Assembly (NCBI GenBank): GCA_029309925.1
Contig: JARKND010000001.1
Coordinates: forward strand, 2,480,001-2,544,000
Length of the DNA stretch: 64,000 bases
Direction of reading: 5' to 3'
From: Fulvivirgaceae bacterium JP3-4
GTDB lineage: Bacteria; Bacteroidota; Bacteroidia; Cytophagales; Cyclobacteriaceae
Positions 53,396 through 62,554 of the stretch are shown one piece after another; the stretch's first letter is position 1, and every line of letters starts with the position of its first letter. The translations under genes were made by a program, and so were the position numbers. The notes under the pieces were generated by a model. The model saw only the letters and a program-made list of their open reading frames with translations, did no database searches and was not told the DNA's origin.

Positions 53396-53538
53396 AGAAC
53401 CAAGAACTAAAGCCAACATCCAAATTCCAAATCCCAAGATCCAAATTCCAAAGACCAAAAAACAAACGTCAAGTGGCAATCGTGATTCTTGGATCTTGGA
53501 ACTTCGTCTTTGGAACTTGGGATTTGGTCTTAGCCACG
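53396..53538. repeat. Long imperfect hairpin of CCAAATTCCAAAT words
   Basis: The 308-bp gap 53293-53600 has no gene. The left arm iterates ATCCAAATTCCAAA and related words. The right arm carries the complementary TTGGATCTTGGAACTT, TTTGGAACTTGGGATTTGG. It precedes a conventional GC-rich terminator for the Prc gene. It is the same word family as at 19.1 kb. Confidence 0.75.
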
Positions 53539-53551
53539 TGGACGACAAAAC

Positions 53552-53574
53552 AAAAAGGGCGGTGTTCCCGCCCT
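53552..53574 (-). terminator. Rho-independent terminator after the Prc-type protease gene
   Basis: Minus-strand stem GGGCGG / CCGCCC, 5-nt loop, preceded by G-rich sequence and followed by TTTTTG. It lies about 27 bp past the stop. Confidence 0.85.
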
Positions 53575-53600
53575 CGTGTTCAAATATCTTAGCTGTTGCC

Positions 53601-55637
53601 TTATCCTATCTTGGTGGTGATCAGATCGCTCAGCACGAATAATCCTTCACGGAGATACTCGTCATCGAGTTCCATCAGGTCGGTGGAAGGTTGTGACTCC
53701 TTTCCAACGATCTTCGTATTGAGTTTGCCCGAAGCTGCGCGTTTCTCAGCTTCGTCCATCTCTTTCTTCCGGATTGCCTCATTCAGCGACACCTTTGTTG
53801 CGCTGAGATTTTTCTTCGCTTCGGCAGTTTCATTCACCAGGCGTGTCAGCCCTGGATCAGATTTCAGGCGCTCCGTGTACGCCTTGTTCAATCCAGCTAG
53901 CACACGGTCGTTGATGATCGGAGTTTTCTGATACAGCGTTCCTCGAATTTCATCCCATGGCAATGCGCTTTTGCTCGAGCTTTCACCGAACTGTTCCGGA
54001 TCAAGCGCTGTGGGAAGCTGAATGTCAGGAATCACACCCTTGTGCTGTGTGCTGCTTCCTGTCACGCGATAGAATTTCTGGAACGTGAGCTTAAGCTGAC
54101 CTACTTCGTTGCCCGGATCATTGATGAATTTTTCAAGGTCAATAATCGTCTGGACAGTTCCTTTGCCATAAGTGGATTCACCTACCACCACGCCACGGTG
54201 ATAATCCTGAATGGCACCTGCAAAAATTTCGGAGGCTGATGCGCTGAAGCGATTTGTCAGAACCACAAGTGGTCCGTTGTAAACAACTCCCGGATCGTCA
54301 TCGGTGCCTACCTCAACGCGGTTCGCTGAATTCTTCACCTGAACGACCGGGCCATTTTTAATAAACAAACCAGTAAGATCAATCGCTTCTGTCAGCGACC
54401 CGCCACCGTTGTTTCTCAGATCGAGCACAACGCCATCGATGCCGGTTGCCTGCAACTCCTTAAGAAGACGCTGAACGTCACGGGTCGTACTGTTATAGTT
54501 CGGATTACCTTTCTGATACTCTTCATATTCCATGTAAAAACCGGGAAGTGTAATCACTCCAAGCTTCATAGTCTTTCCATTCTTCTGATAGTTGATAACG
54601 TCCTTCTTTGCCGCCAGTTCTTCGAGTTTTATCTTATCACGAATGAGCGTGATTTCTTTTGTCGGTCCGTTTACACCAACATCAGCCGGAAGGATCTTCA
54701 ATTTTACCGTAGTCCCTTTTGGCCCTTTAATGAGCTTCACTACGTCATCGATTCTCCAACCCACCACGTCAACCATTTCTCCGTCAGCGCCCTGTGCAAC
54801 GGCAACTATGCGGTCGTTGACCTGGATGAGATTGCTCTTCTGTGCAGGCCCCCCTGGAATGATCTCAAATACTTTCGTGTAATCGTTGTCCGTCTGAAGC
54901 TTAGCACCGATTCCTTCGAGCGAAAGGCTGAGGTTTTGTTTGAACCGATCCGCAGCAGCGGGAGAAAAATAATTGGTGTGAGGATCGTACGATTCGGTGA
55001 TCGTATTCATGTACATGGCAAAGATGTCCTGTGAATCGATGTCGCGCGTGTATGACTTGAGGAGGCGTTCGTAGCGCTCCTTCAGCACTTTGCTGATCTC
55101 TTCCGGATTCTTATTGGTAAGTTTCAGACTCAACGCCTGATTCTTGATAATCTTCCTCCAGACTTCGTTCAACTCTTTCTGACTCTTTGCCCACGGTTCC
55201 TTGTCACGATCTGTTTCGTAATACTCATCCACAGTGTAATCAAATTTTTCATTGACCAGCGTTGAAGTCACGTAGGCCATCTGCTGATCAAAACGTTTTT
55301 TGAACACTTTGTAGATCTCGTATGCAGGCTCCACATTTTCGGCCTTAGTCAGATCGTCAATGAGATAACGATACTTTTCAAACGATTTAATGTCGTCAGC
55401 AGTAAAGTATGTCTTATTGTTGTCGAGCGTCTTGATGTATTCGTCAAGAATGACGGAAGACAGTGAGTCGTTGAGAAGTATTTTTCTATAGTGGTTGTTG
55501 TCGAGGATGTACGCGATCACTTTCGCCTCCTTGCCGTAGACCGGCTTTGGTTTGAGTTCTGTCGTATCACTCGGGCTGGAGGAGAAAGCATTCCATGCCA
55601 TCAACCCCATCAATAAACCTAACGTAATTCGCTTCAT
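53601..55637 (-). CDS. prc: Carboxy-terminal processing (tail-specific) protease
   Basis: 678 aa from the Met giving MKRITLGLLMGLMAWNAFSS (signal peptide); the length matches E. coli Prc (682). The N-terminal helical domain (YTTADDIKSFEKYRYLIDDL-like) precedes a PDZ (GPAQKSNLIQVNDRIVAVAQ). The S41 catalytic Ser is in RFSASASEIFAGAIQDY and the Lys in GESTYGKGTVQT. The C-terminal DUF3340 region is rich in Lys/Glu. It degrades or trims proteins with nonpolar C-termini in the periplasm. It has its own terminator. Confidence 0.93.
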   Translation of the reverse strand: MKRITLGLLMGLMAWNAFSSSPSDTTELKPKPVYGKEAKVIAYILDNNHYRKILLNDSLSSVILDEYIKTLDNNKTYFTADDIKSFEKYRYLIDDLTKAENVEPAYEIYKVFKKRFDQQMAYVTSTLVNEKFDYTVDEYYETDRDKEPWAKSQKELNEVWRKIIKNQALSLKLTNKNPEEISKVLKERYERLLKSYTRDIDSQDIFAMYMNTITESYDPHTNYFSPAAADRFKQNLSLSLEGIGAKLQTDNDYTKVFEIIPGGPAQKSNLIQVNDRIVAVAQGADGEMVDVVGWRIDDVVKLIKGPKGTTVKLKILPADVGVNGPTKEITLIRDKIKLEELAAKKDVINYQKNGKTMKLGVITLPGFYMEYEEYQKGNPNYNSTTRDVQRLLKELQATGIDGVVLDLRNNGGGSLTEAIDLTGLFIKNGPVVQVKNSANRVEVGTDDDPGVVYNGPLVVLTNRFSASASEIFAGAIQDYHRGVVVGESTYGKGTVQTIIDLEKFINDPGNEVGQLKLTFQKFYRVTGSSTQHKGVIPDIQLPTALDPEQFGESSSKSALPWDEIRGTLYQKTPIINDRVLAGLNKAYTERLKSDPGLTRLVNETAEAKKNLSATKVSLNEAIRKKEMDEAEKRAASGKLNTKIVGKESQPSTDLMELDDEYLREGLFVLSDLITTKIG

Positions 55638-55682
55638 AATTTCAATTCTTCTTCTACAACGCAAAAACAGGCAAATAAGTTG

Positions 55683-55707
55683 ATAGCCGGTTTCGCTTAC
55701 CGGCTAT
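55683..55707 (-). terminator. Possible weak terminator after the zinc-ribbon membrane protein
   Basis: ATAGCCGGT / ACCGGCTAT perfect 9-bp stem with a 7-nt loop, about 33 bp past the stop. There is no strong T-tract, so it may only stabilise the 3' end. Confidence 0.45.
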
Positions 55708-55739
55708 TCGAGGACGGGTAATGCAATATTGATACCGGA

Positions 55740-56633
55740 TTACTTTTTATCTTCTTCAACTTCAGTTAAAAACTTTTGTGCCTGTACAAGGTCTCCAAAT
55801 TCATAAAACTTCGATCCTCCGGTAGCTGACTTGATTTCTACCTTTACGAGCACAACATCCTGGTTTTTCTTATAGACGTGCTTTTCCTTTTTAAAGTCAT
55901 CGGCTTCCATAGTCGAAATTTTGAAGGCTGTTGCACGCACGGATTTGCAGTATGAACATTCGTAGTGCTTGATCAACTCGCCAACACTATTAATTGTTGG
56001 CTGCTGCGTGATCTCTTCGCGCACAACCTTCAGGGTATAAAATCCGCAATTCCCACACTGGAGGGCCTGAAGATGCCCCTGATACTTCTCAACCAGTACA
56101 TCATTGGTTTGCTCATCGATCCAGACATCGTAGTCGATTGAGAACACATCTTCTTCTGCTTTCATCCCCTCATCCAGGTGCACGTCCTCTTCATGTTCCG
56201 CAAGCAGTCGCATCTTATTGCCTGTCTTTGGATTAACCCGGGGCATGTAGCGCCACTTCTTCAACTTCTTGTCGACACGGCCCGGATAATAGTATTCAAG
56301 GATCAGGAAAGCGATATATCCAACAAGGGTACCTCCGGCAAACGAAATGAACAGACGTACAAAAAACCAAACACCCATTTCATCGATCTTATCCATCCCG
56401 TATCGGTTGATCAGCATTGCAACACCGAGCGCAAACAGGATGAATGTGATCTCGAGATTTTTGATCTCTCTACGACTTATATAATCGTACTTCTCCTTGT
56501 AGCTCTTAATACTGGAAATCTTCAAAAGGTGAAAAACATAAAGTAGAATTCCGGCAGCAAACATGGCGAATGCACCATATAACATCGCCTGATGCCAGCC
56601 AACTAGAAAGGGGCTTGGATTAAAATTTTCCAT
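55740..56633 (-). CDS. Membrane protein with C-terminal zinc ribbon, 297 aa
   Basis: Three predicted helices in the first 130 residues (MLYGAFAMFAAGILLYVF, NLEITFILFALGVAMLI, FISFAGGTLVGYIAFLI) are followed by an acidic segment. A zinc ribbon is formed by two distant CxxC pairs (CGNC, CSYC). The C-terminal ~50 residues are a beta-rich Lys-rich domain. It probably sits in the inner membrane with the ribbon in the cytosol. I cannot name the family; similar proteins occur in Cytophagales. It is divergent from the small ORF at 56.7 kb. Confidence 0.7.
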   Translation of the reverse strand: MENFNPSPFLVGWHQAMLYGAFAMFAAGILLYVFHLLKISSIKSYKEKYDYISRREIKNLEITFILFALGVAMLINRYGMDKIDEMGVWFFVRLFISFAGGTLVGYIAFLILEYYYPGRVDKKLKKWRYMPRVNPKTGNKMRLLAEHEEDVHLDEGMKAEEDVFSIDYDVWIDEQTNDVLVEKYQGHLQALQCGNCGFYTLKVVREEITQQPTINSVGELIKHYECSYCKSVRATAFKISTMEADDFKKEKHVYKKNQDVVLVKVEIKSATGGSKFYEFGDLVQAQKFLTEVEEDKK

Positions 56634-56698
56634 ATTTTTGGTTAAATGATTTTAAAGATAAAAATTAAAACGATTTCAGCCGGCTTTAATTTTTCATG

Positions 56699-56842
56699 AT
56701 GGAAAAATCCCTTTTTAGGTTTCTCGCAAAGCTCAATCGTGTGATCCTCCCCAGATACAGTAAGCACGATATCACTCGTCTTACCAAATTTCAAAAATTG
56801 ATTGTTGGCTATCGCTACTGGGTGACGAAAAATTCACTTTAA
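56699..56842 (+). CDS. Conserved-looking microprotein, 47 aa
   Basis: ATG (a second ATG lies 3 bp upstream) opens MEKSLFRFLAKLNRVILPRY, continuing to a GYRYWVTKNSL end. It resembles a small Bacteroidota protein sometimes labelled 'SsrA-binding protein', which it is not by length or fold. The amphipathic N-terminal helix and basic middle look coding. It is the only plausible coding signal in the 373-bp gap 56634-57006. Recognition is from memory of similar short proteins, so treat the family as likely but unproven. Confidence 0.65.
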   Translation: MEKSLFRFLAKLNRVILPRYSKHDITRLTKFQKLIVGYRYWVTKNSL

Positions 56843-56956
56843 TCTTCAATCATTGGGACTGAAAATCAGTGTCTTAACCGCGGTGATTAATTAAGCCGCG
56901 GCTGTAATTCACCCACTTTCACCTTTTCCGATTTGTGCAATTTTGCACTGAATTAA

Positions 56957-56988
56957 TTTGCATTCTACGACTAAAGCGGCTATTATTG
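56957..56988 (+). promoter_or_regulatory. Candidate Bacteroidota promoter for the 57007 gene
   Basis: TTTG at 56957-56960, exactly 20 nt, then TATTATTG at 56981-56988 (one mismatch to TAnnTTTG). It ends 18 bp before the start codon. A CCGCGG-based inverted repeat lies about 70 bp upstream. Confidence 0.55.
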
Positions 56989-57006
56989 TGTAATAATGCA
57001 CAGCTT

Positions 57007-57255
57007 ATGGGCGACCACGAACGCAAAAAAATCGATATAGAATTGAAGGTGTTTACCCTGAAACATTTCGAAAGACCGTCAGAATGCAGGAATCTGGACC
57101 AGATCCGGTTCTATGTACGCGAGCTTGCTCGCAAGATCGAGGAGATTGAAAAGGAGTGCAATTATGCACCGGACTGGGCGTATGCCATGCTTGCGCAGTA
57201 CAATGCGAGACAAAACTCTTTTCTCCTGGCGGAATTCAGGAACATGTATCGCTAG
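57007..57255 (+). CDS. Small conserved-looking protein, 82 aa
   Basis: It starts at the ATG giving MGDHERKKIDIELKVFTLKH; the frame is open further upstream, but that part overlaps the promoter-like element. It is helical and charged, with paired Cys (SECRNLD, EKECNYAPD) and a YAMLAQYNARQ helix. It is soluble and shows no known domain. It is preceded by a good -33/-7 promoter, and a second small gene follows after 5 bp. Confidence 0.65.
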   Translation: MGDHERKKIDIELKVFTLKHFERPSECRNLDQIRFYVRELARKIEEIEKECNYAPDWAYAMLAQYNARQNSFLLAEFRNMYR

Positions 57256-57260
57256 TTTGT

Positions 57261-57488
57261 ATGAGGTACGTCCCCTCCCCCATTCCGCTCCGTTTTGAAT
57301 TTGTATACACGGCCACTGCTAATCAGAGCGGGAGGATGCAATACCACCGTATCAGGCCTGGACAAAACAAGCTGCGCATCAGCCGAACGGAATTTATTAA
57401 AGCATACAATGACTCACCGATCATCGCGATCAATCCGCTGCAGATGAAAGGTCACGATGGTGTTTTCCAATTTGAATTTTATGTTTGA
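57261..57488 (+). CDS. Small hypothetical protein, 75 aa
   Basis: ATG gives MRYVPSPIPLRFEFVYTAT, then SGRMQYHRIRPGQNKLRISR and IIAINPLQMKGHDGVFQFEF. The predicted fold is mostly beta strand, with no signal peptide. It starts 5 bp after the previous small gene, so the two are probably one transcript. The composition is coding-like, but I recognise no family. Confidence 0.5.
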   Translation: MRYVPSPIPLRFEFVYTATANQSGRMQYHRIRPGQNKLRISRTEFIKAYNDSPIIAINPLQMKGHDGVFQFEFYV

Positions 57489-57645
57489 AAGTGCACTCAC
57501 TGGCGCTCGCAAGAATACATTCAACGCGGAGGAGGATTTCCGCAGTGCGCCTGCAAATCGCCTTCCGGGAGAACGTACTTTTGCGGATTTAAGGGAATCC
57601 TTAAACGCAAATGCAGACTGGAAGCAAAAGGAGTTGCCACAAACT

Positions 57646-57676
57646 TTGCCAATTGCCATTTGCCAACTGCCAACTG
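57646..57676. repeat. Iterated TTGCCAACTG word repeat
   Basis: TTGCCAATTGCCATTTGCCA followed by ACTGCCAACTG: four degenerate copies of a 7-8-nt word. It lies just past the stop of the minus-strand MazG-like gene, in the position where hairpin repeats occur at other loci in this window. Confidence 0.65.
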
Positions 57677-57684
57677 CTCCACAC

Positions 57685-58155
57685 CTATTGCTCTATAATC
57701 TTTTGCAAACTGGTTGGGCTGTAGTTGATCGATTTGATCGTCTTGTTATCAGACTTTCTGTACACAAGCCACTTGTCACCTTCCTTGAGGTAGTAACATT
57801 CCGTTCCGTCCTTTTTCCGATAATGTTCAACCGTTTTCTGGGCTTCCTCTTCTGATGTGCAGGCTTTGCTCATATTAGAGCGCTGAACCTCGTCAAACAA
57901 TTCCTTGAACTTATCTCCCAGCCCGAACTCAAGTATTGCCCCAGCGAGCACGTATTGGATGTCGCACAACGCATCGGCTACCTCTACGATGTCTTTTTCG
58001 AGTATAGCAACTTCGAGCTCCTTTAACTCTTCTGCGATCAGCGCGACACGTAACTTGCAACGATCCTCTGAAGGTATTCCAGGTTTCGAAAGAATAGGAT
58101 GCTTGAATGTTCTGTGAAACTCGGCTACTTGGTTTAACGCGTCAGGCTGCTGCAT
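57685..58155 (-). CDS. MazG-like/PRA-PH-family nucleotide pyrophosphohydrolase
   Basis: 156 aa. The all-alpha NTP-PPase signature is IAEELKELEVAI, then EVADALCDIQYVLAG (EExxE...ExxD metal ligands). The first 100 residues are the catalytic domain. The C-terminal 50 residues (AQKTVEHYRKKDGTECYYL, KWLVYRKSDNK) are an extra beta segment found in some Bacteroidota members. It hydrolyses noncanonical or damaged NTPs to NMP and pyrophosphate; the exact nucleotide is not evident. It is cytosolic. Confidence 0.85.
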   Translation of the reverse strand: MQQPDALNQVAEFHRTFKHPILSKPGIPSEDRCKLRVALIAEELKELEVAILEKDIVEVADALCDIQYVLAGAILEFGLGDKFKELFDEVQRSNMSKACTSEEEAQKTVEHYRKKDGTECYYLKEGDKWLVYRKSDNKTIKSINYSPTSLQKIIEQ

Positions 58156-58295
58156 AAAAGAGAAATTGTTTTCTGTTGAGTGTTATCGTTCGTTGGGTGT
58201 GTGCAGGCGAGGTTTGGTCGCAAGCATCCATAATATGAGGCTCAATAAACACAAATTCGAACCATTTTTAAAAAATTGGGTTATTTTTGCACCCG

Positions 58296-58658
58296 ATGGA
58301 GAAGTTCAGGAAACACATTTCAGCCAAACTGATGGCGCTCATGACAGGGATTATCTTCCTGAACATGAGTTTCTTCCTGACGGAGATACGCTACCTCGGC
58401 CTTCACATATCACATGCAAAAATGGTTGAGAATGTCGTAAAGGCGCTTGCCGGAGTCGGCTTTGAGGAGGAAAAGGACTCCATGAGCGAATCCGGCACAT
58501 CAGAAAGCGGTCACATTGTTGATCTTCACATCATTATCCATCCTGATTCCGCAAACGAATCATTTCAAAATGCTTCCAAACTTTTCGCCAGCCGCAATAA
58601 TCTCGATGTTGCGCGATCGGAAGTAGAGATTGTCACACCGCCTCCAAAGGTTTCTTAG
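58296..58658 (+). CDS. Hypothetical membrane-anchored protein, 120 aa
   Basis: It starts at the ATG giving MEKFRKHISAKLMALMTGII (a TTG 9 bp upstream is part of a TATTTTTG promoter-like element). One hydrophobic segment (MALMTGIIFLNMSFFLTEI) near the N-terminus anchors it, with the rest on one side of the membrane. The C-terminal half is acidic then beta-rich (SGHIVDLHIIIHPDSANESF). No family is recognised. The -7 consensus lies directly before the start, which would give a very short leader. Confidence 0.55.
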   Translation: MEKFRKHISAKLMALMTGIIFLNMSFFLTEIRYLGLHISHAKMVENVVKALAGVGFEEEKDSMSESGTSESGHIVDLHIIIHPDSANESFQNASKLFASRNNLDVARSEVEIVTPPPKVS

Positions 58659-58758
58659 TCCGTCTTACCAGTCTTCACAGCAACACTCATTTACGAGTGG
58701 CTTGCGTTTGAGCAATTCTATTTTTTTTGACCTTTTATATTTTTAATCACAGGCGATT

Positions 58759-60318
58759 ATGCGTAGTGTGTCTAATCCGCTGGGAAATTTAAGTCATGAC
58801 CTCCCGGCTAGTATTGTAGTATTTTTAGTTGCAATCCCCTTATGTCTTGGAATTGCTTTAGCATCAGGCGCGCCCATGATGTCCGGATTAATAGCCGGTG
58901 TTGTTGGTGGCATTGTTGTCGGGGCCTTCAGTGGCTCAAATCTCAGTGTCAGTGGACCGGCAGCAGGTCTTACCACCATCGTTCTTGCTGCCATTGCAAC
59001 GCTCGGCTCATATGAAGCATTTCTCTGCGCAGTAGTGCTCGGAGGATTCTTTCAGATCTTGCTTGGACTATTCCGGGCAGGTACGATCGGCCACTTCTTT
59101 CCAGCCGCAGTAATTAAAGGAATGTTGTCAGCGATCGGTCTCATCCTCATCCTGAAGCAGATACCTCACGCGCTCGGTTATGACAAGGACTTCGAAGGAG
59201 ACGAATCATTTTATCAGAGTGACGGAGAGAACACGTTCTCCGAAATCTTTAATGCATTGAATTACCTCAGTCCAGGTGCCATCATCATCAGCGTTAGCTG
59301 TATGATCATTCTTGTTTTGTGGGAACGCGATGCGATTAAGAATCACAAAGTACTGCGTTATGTACCAGGACCGTTGCTGGCTGTTGTTTTCGGTGTGGTT
59401 GCCAACATCTTATACAGAACTGCAGCACCTGCCCTTTCGATCAGCCCGGAACACCTGGTAAACCTGCCTGCAACATCGGAGTTTTTCAAACAAATGACGT
59501 TTCCGGATTTTTCACATTTCAGCAATCCTGACGTGTATATCGTTGCCCTGACGCTTGCATTGGTTGCAAGTCTCGAAAGCTTGCTGAGCATAGAAGCCTC
59601 TGACAAACTCGATCAGTTTAAACGCATTACTCCGCTCAACCGCGAGTTGCGCGCGCAGGGAATCGGTAACATGGTTTCTGGATTGATTGGCGGACTGCCT
59701 GTGACAGCGGTTATCGTGCGCTCTTCAGCAAACATAAACGCAGGTGCGAGAACGAAGGCATCCGCGATTACACACGGTATCCTGCTTGCCAGTGCCGTGT
59801 TGTTCATCCCGGGCGTGCTGAGTCTCATTCCACTGTCTGCGCTTGCTGCAATCCTCATCGTAACGGGATTCAAGCTCACGAAGCCTTCCCTGTTCCGTCA
59901 GATGTACAGAAAAGGATGGGATCAGTTTCTCCCGTATATCATTACGATCGCTGCCATTATCCTGACGAACCTGCTGATTGGAATTTTCATCGGCATTGCC
60001 GTTGGTTTATTCTTCGTGCTCAAGACGAACTTCCATGAAGCGATATCGGTGATCAAGGATGAAAACAACTACCTGTTGCGCCTGAACAAAGACGTGACAT
60101 TCCTGAACAAGGCTTTGCTGCGAAAAACTTTTGAACAGATCCCCGACAATACACACCTGGTGATCGATGGCGGAAGTTCAATGTTCATCGACAATGACAT
60201 CATTGAGACCATCGATGATTTCATTCTCAACGCGCCAAGCCGAAACATCACAGTTGAGATTAAAAAAAGTTACTCCTCGCCAAATTTATTTTTTCGTAAA
60301 ACCGAACCCGTTGTATGA
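58759..60318 (+). CDS. SulP-family anion transporter, probable bicarbonate uptake
   Basis: 519 aa. The N-terminal SulP signature is DLPASIVVFLVAIPLCLGIA and SGPAAGLTTIV. There are about ten to twelve helices, and RELRAQGIGNMVSGLIGGLP is the conserved cytoplasmic loop before the late helices. The C-terminal ~90 residues are a short STAS domain (LRKTFEQIPDNTHLVIDGGS). The gene overlaps the carbonic anhydrase by 4 bp (ATGA), an arrangement that pairs SulP bicarbonate transporters with a carbonic anhydrase. Bicarbonate rather than sulfate is therefore the likely substrate. Confidence 0.9.
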   Translation: MRSVSNPLGNLSHDLPASIVVFLVAIPLCLGIALASGAPMMSGLIAGVVGGIVVGAFSGSNLSVSGPAAGLTTIVLAAIATLGSYEAFLCAVVLGGFFQILLGLFRAGTIGHFFPAAVIKGMLSAIGLILILKQIPHALGYDKDFEGDESFYQSDGENTFSEIFNALNYLSPGAIIISVSCMIILVLWERDAIKNHKVLRYVPGPLLAVVFGVVANILYRTAAPALSISPEHLVNLPATSEFFKQMTFPDFSHFSNPDVYIVALTLALVASLESLLSIEASDKLDQFKRITPLNRELRAQGIGNMVSGLIGGLPVTAVIVRSSANINAGARTKASAITHGILLASAVLFIPGVLSLIPLSALAAILIVTGFKLTKPSLFRQMYRKGWDQFLPYIITIAAIILTNLLIGIFIGIAVGLFFVLKTNFHEAISVIKDENNYLLRLNKDVTFLNKALLRKTFEQIPDNTHLVIDGGSSMFIDNDIIETIDDFILNAPSRNITVEIKKSYSSPNLFFRKTEPVV

Positions 60319-60953
60319 ATTCCGCACAAAAGTTACTACTTCAGAATAAAGCGTGGGCACAAGAGCGTGTCCGTTATGACAAAGATTATTTTTTAAGACA
60401 CTCAACAGTTCAGACTCCGGAATTTTTGTGGATCGGTTGTTCCGATAGCCGTGTACCGGCAAACGAAGTGACTGGCACTGAGCCAGGCGAAATCTTCGTT
60501 CACAGGAATGTGGCGAACCTCGTGGTTCACACCGACCTGAACCTGCTGAGCGTGCTGCAATACGCAGTTGACGTACTCAAAGTGAAACACGTCATCGTCT
60601 GCGGCCATTACGGCTGCGGTGGCGTCCGCGCTTCGATGACCAACAAAAGTTATGGCCTTATCAACAAGTGGCTGACCAACATCCGCGATACTTATCGCAT
60701 GCATCGCACCGAGCTCGATGCGATCGGTGACATGGACAAACGCGCAGATCGCCTTACTGAGTTAAGCGTATGCGAACAGATCATGAACCTGGCAAAAACT
60801 GCGATTATCCAGGAAGCCTGGAAGAGACGCCAGGGACCAGTGTTGCTCGGATGGGTATACCATATCGAGAATGGTCACCTGGACGAACTGTGCAAGATGG
60901 ATCACACGACTGATCTGGATCCGATCTACCGTTATCGCTTTGATCCAGAATAG
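60315..60953 (+). CDS. can: Beta-class carbonic anhydrase
   Basis: 212 aa. Zinc ligands: Cys in CSDSRVPANEV, then His and Cys in VIVCGHYGCGGVRASM. The Asp-Arg pair of the first motif orients the active site (type I beta-CA). It hydrates CO2 to bicarbonate in the cytosol. Translation is coupled to the upstream SulP gene through ATGA. The pair should supply bicarbonate for carboxylation reactions such as those of acetyl-CoA or PEP carboxylase. Confidence 0.95.
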   Translation: MNSAQKLLLQNKAWAQERVRYDKDYFLRHSTVQTPEFLWIGCSDSRVPANEVTGTEPGEIFVHRNVANLVVHTDLNLLSVLQYAVDVLKVKHVIVCGHYGCGGVRASMTNKSYGLINKWLTNIRDTYRMHRTELDAIGDMDKRADRLTELSVCEQIMNLAKTAIIQEAWKRRQGPVLLGWVYHIENGHLDELCKMDHTTDLDPIYRYRFDPE

Positions 60954-61097
60954 AATTTAAGCTTTCAGCTGCAGGCGACTGGCAGTGCTAAGTATGTCCG
61001 TCTGCGTATTGGGTTAAGGGATAGATTTAGTCTGTGCCGGGCCTGTAGCCTGAAAGTAATTTCAAACATCCTCCCTGCTTCCTCAACCTTTGCAGAT

Positions 61098-61128
61098 TGT
61101 GGCTTTTGCCCTATCCTGTTATATTTGC
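61098..61128 (+). promoter_or_regulatory. Strong Bacteroidota-type promoter of tyrS
   Basis: TTG at 61098-61100, then 20 nt, then TATATTTG (61121-61128), a perfect -7 consensus. It ends 16 bp before the tyrS start codon. An imperfect inverted repeat (CTTTCAG near 60964 and CTGAAAG near 61050) lies upstream. Confidence 0.7.
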
Positions 61129-61144
61129 GCTCTTCATTGAACGC

Positions 61145-62413
61145 ATGAACAAGAATTTTATAGAAGAACTTCGCTGGCGCGGGATGTTGCACGACATCAT
61201 GCCGGGAACGGAGGAACAGTTGTCGAAGGAAAGCACCTCGGGCTACATTGGATTTGATCCCACAGCAGATTCGTTGCACATCGGTCACCTCACGCAGATC
61301 ATGACGCTGCTTAACTTTCAGCGGGCTGGTCACAAGCCATATGCGCTGGTAGGCGGTGCGACCGGCATGGTGGGCGATCCGTCCGGCAAATCAGCCGAAC
61401 GAAATCTTCTATCCGAAGATGTTCTTACCCACAATGTAAGTTGTGTGAAGAAACAACTCGAAAAATTTCTTGACTTCACCGGGGCAAATGCTGCCGAAAT
61501 GGTGAACAACTACGACTGGTTCAAAGAATTTCGATTCCTCGATTTCATTCGCGATGTCGGCAAGCACATCACCGTGAATTACATGATGTCGAAGGACTCC
61601 GTACAGAAGCGCCTCGAGACAGGACTTTCATTTACCGAATTCACGTATCAGCTTGTGCAGGGCTACGATTTCTACTGGTTGTATAAAAACAAGAACTGCA
61701 AACTCCAGATGGGAGGATCAGACCAGTGGGGAAACATTGTTACCGGAACTGAACTCATCAGAAGAAAAGCGGATGGTGAAGCATTTGCCTTAACGACCAA
61801 GCTCATTACAAAGGCAGACGGCACGAAGTTTGGAAAATCAGAAGGCGGTAATGTGTGGCTCGATCCAAAGAAAACATCACCGTATAAGTTCTACCAATAC
61901 TGGCTGAATGTTTCTGATGAAGATGCACCGAAGTTCATCAGGATTTTTACACTCAAGGGCAAGCAAGAAATAGAAACGCTCGAGCAGGAAACAGCAGCGC
62001 GCCCGGGCACACTTCAGAAAGCACTGGCTGAGGATATCACTGCACGCGTCCATGGTGAAGATCAATTAAAGCGTGCGCAGGATACCACTTCGATTCTTTT
62101 CGGAGCTTCATTCGAAGATTTCAAAAAACTTTCGGGAGAAGAAATTGAAGACGCCTTCGACCAGAGCATCACCTACAAGGTCCCAAAAGAATTGTTCTCA
62201 AACCAGGTTGATCCAGTATCACTGCTCGGTGAGAAAACTGCGATTTACACATCAAAGGGAGAAGCGCGAAAAGCGATTCAGGGCAATGGCGTAAGTATCA
62301 ACAAAGAAAAGATCAATCTTGAACGTAAGCTTGTTGCGGAGGACCTTCTGTACGGCAAATACATGCTCGCCCAAAAAGGAAAGAAGAATTATTTTCTGAT
62401 CGTGGCGGAATAG
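61145..62413 (+). CDS. tyrS: Tyrosyl-tRNA synthetase
   Basis: 422 aa from the ATG giving [20 protein letters not shown]; the frame is open 48 bp upstream, but that region contains the promoter. Class I signatures are [10 protein letters not shown] (HIGH) and KFGKSEGG (KMSKS). The tyrosine-binding pocket is [22 protein letters not shown]-terminal S4 domain ([20 protein letters not shown]) completes the bacterial TyrRS type. It is cytosolic and essential. No T-box is visible. Confidence 0.97.
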   Translation: MNKNFIEELRWRGMLHDIMPGTEEQLSKESTSGYIGFDPTADSLHIGHLTQIMTLLNFQRAGHKPYALVGGATGMVGDPSGKSAERNLLSEDVLTHNVSCVKKQLEKFLDFTGANAAEMVNNYDWFKEFRFLDFIRDVGKHITVNYMMSKDSVQKRLETGLSFTEFTYQLVQGYDFYWLYKNKNCKLQMGGSDQWGNIVTGTELIRRKADGEAFALTTKLITKADGTKFGKSEGGNVWLDPKKTSPYKFYQYWLNVSDEDAPKFIRIFTLKGKQEIETLEQETAARPGTLQKALAEDITARVHGEDQLKRAQDTTSILFGASFEDFKKLSGEEIEDAFDQSITYKVPKELFSNQVDPVSLLGEKTAIYTSKGEARKAIQGNGVSINKEKINLERKLVAEDLLYGKYMLAQKGKKNYFLIVAE

Positions 62414-62554
62414 ATTCGGCTCTTGGTCGTCTCCAGCATATAAACTTATCTGATAGCAACGCTTTCTTCACCGCGGTGACGCGATGTGCGCTATGTTGCG
62501 CGGTGAGTTCGTGCCGGGGAAATCAAGAGATCTCAATGCCAACCCAGGTTCCTC

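Noticed and set aside
56878-56906. CCGCGG inverted repeat as a terminator for the 47-aa ORF
   Set aside because: There is no T-tract after either arm; it may be structural or regulatory, but termination is not supported.
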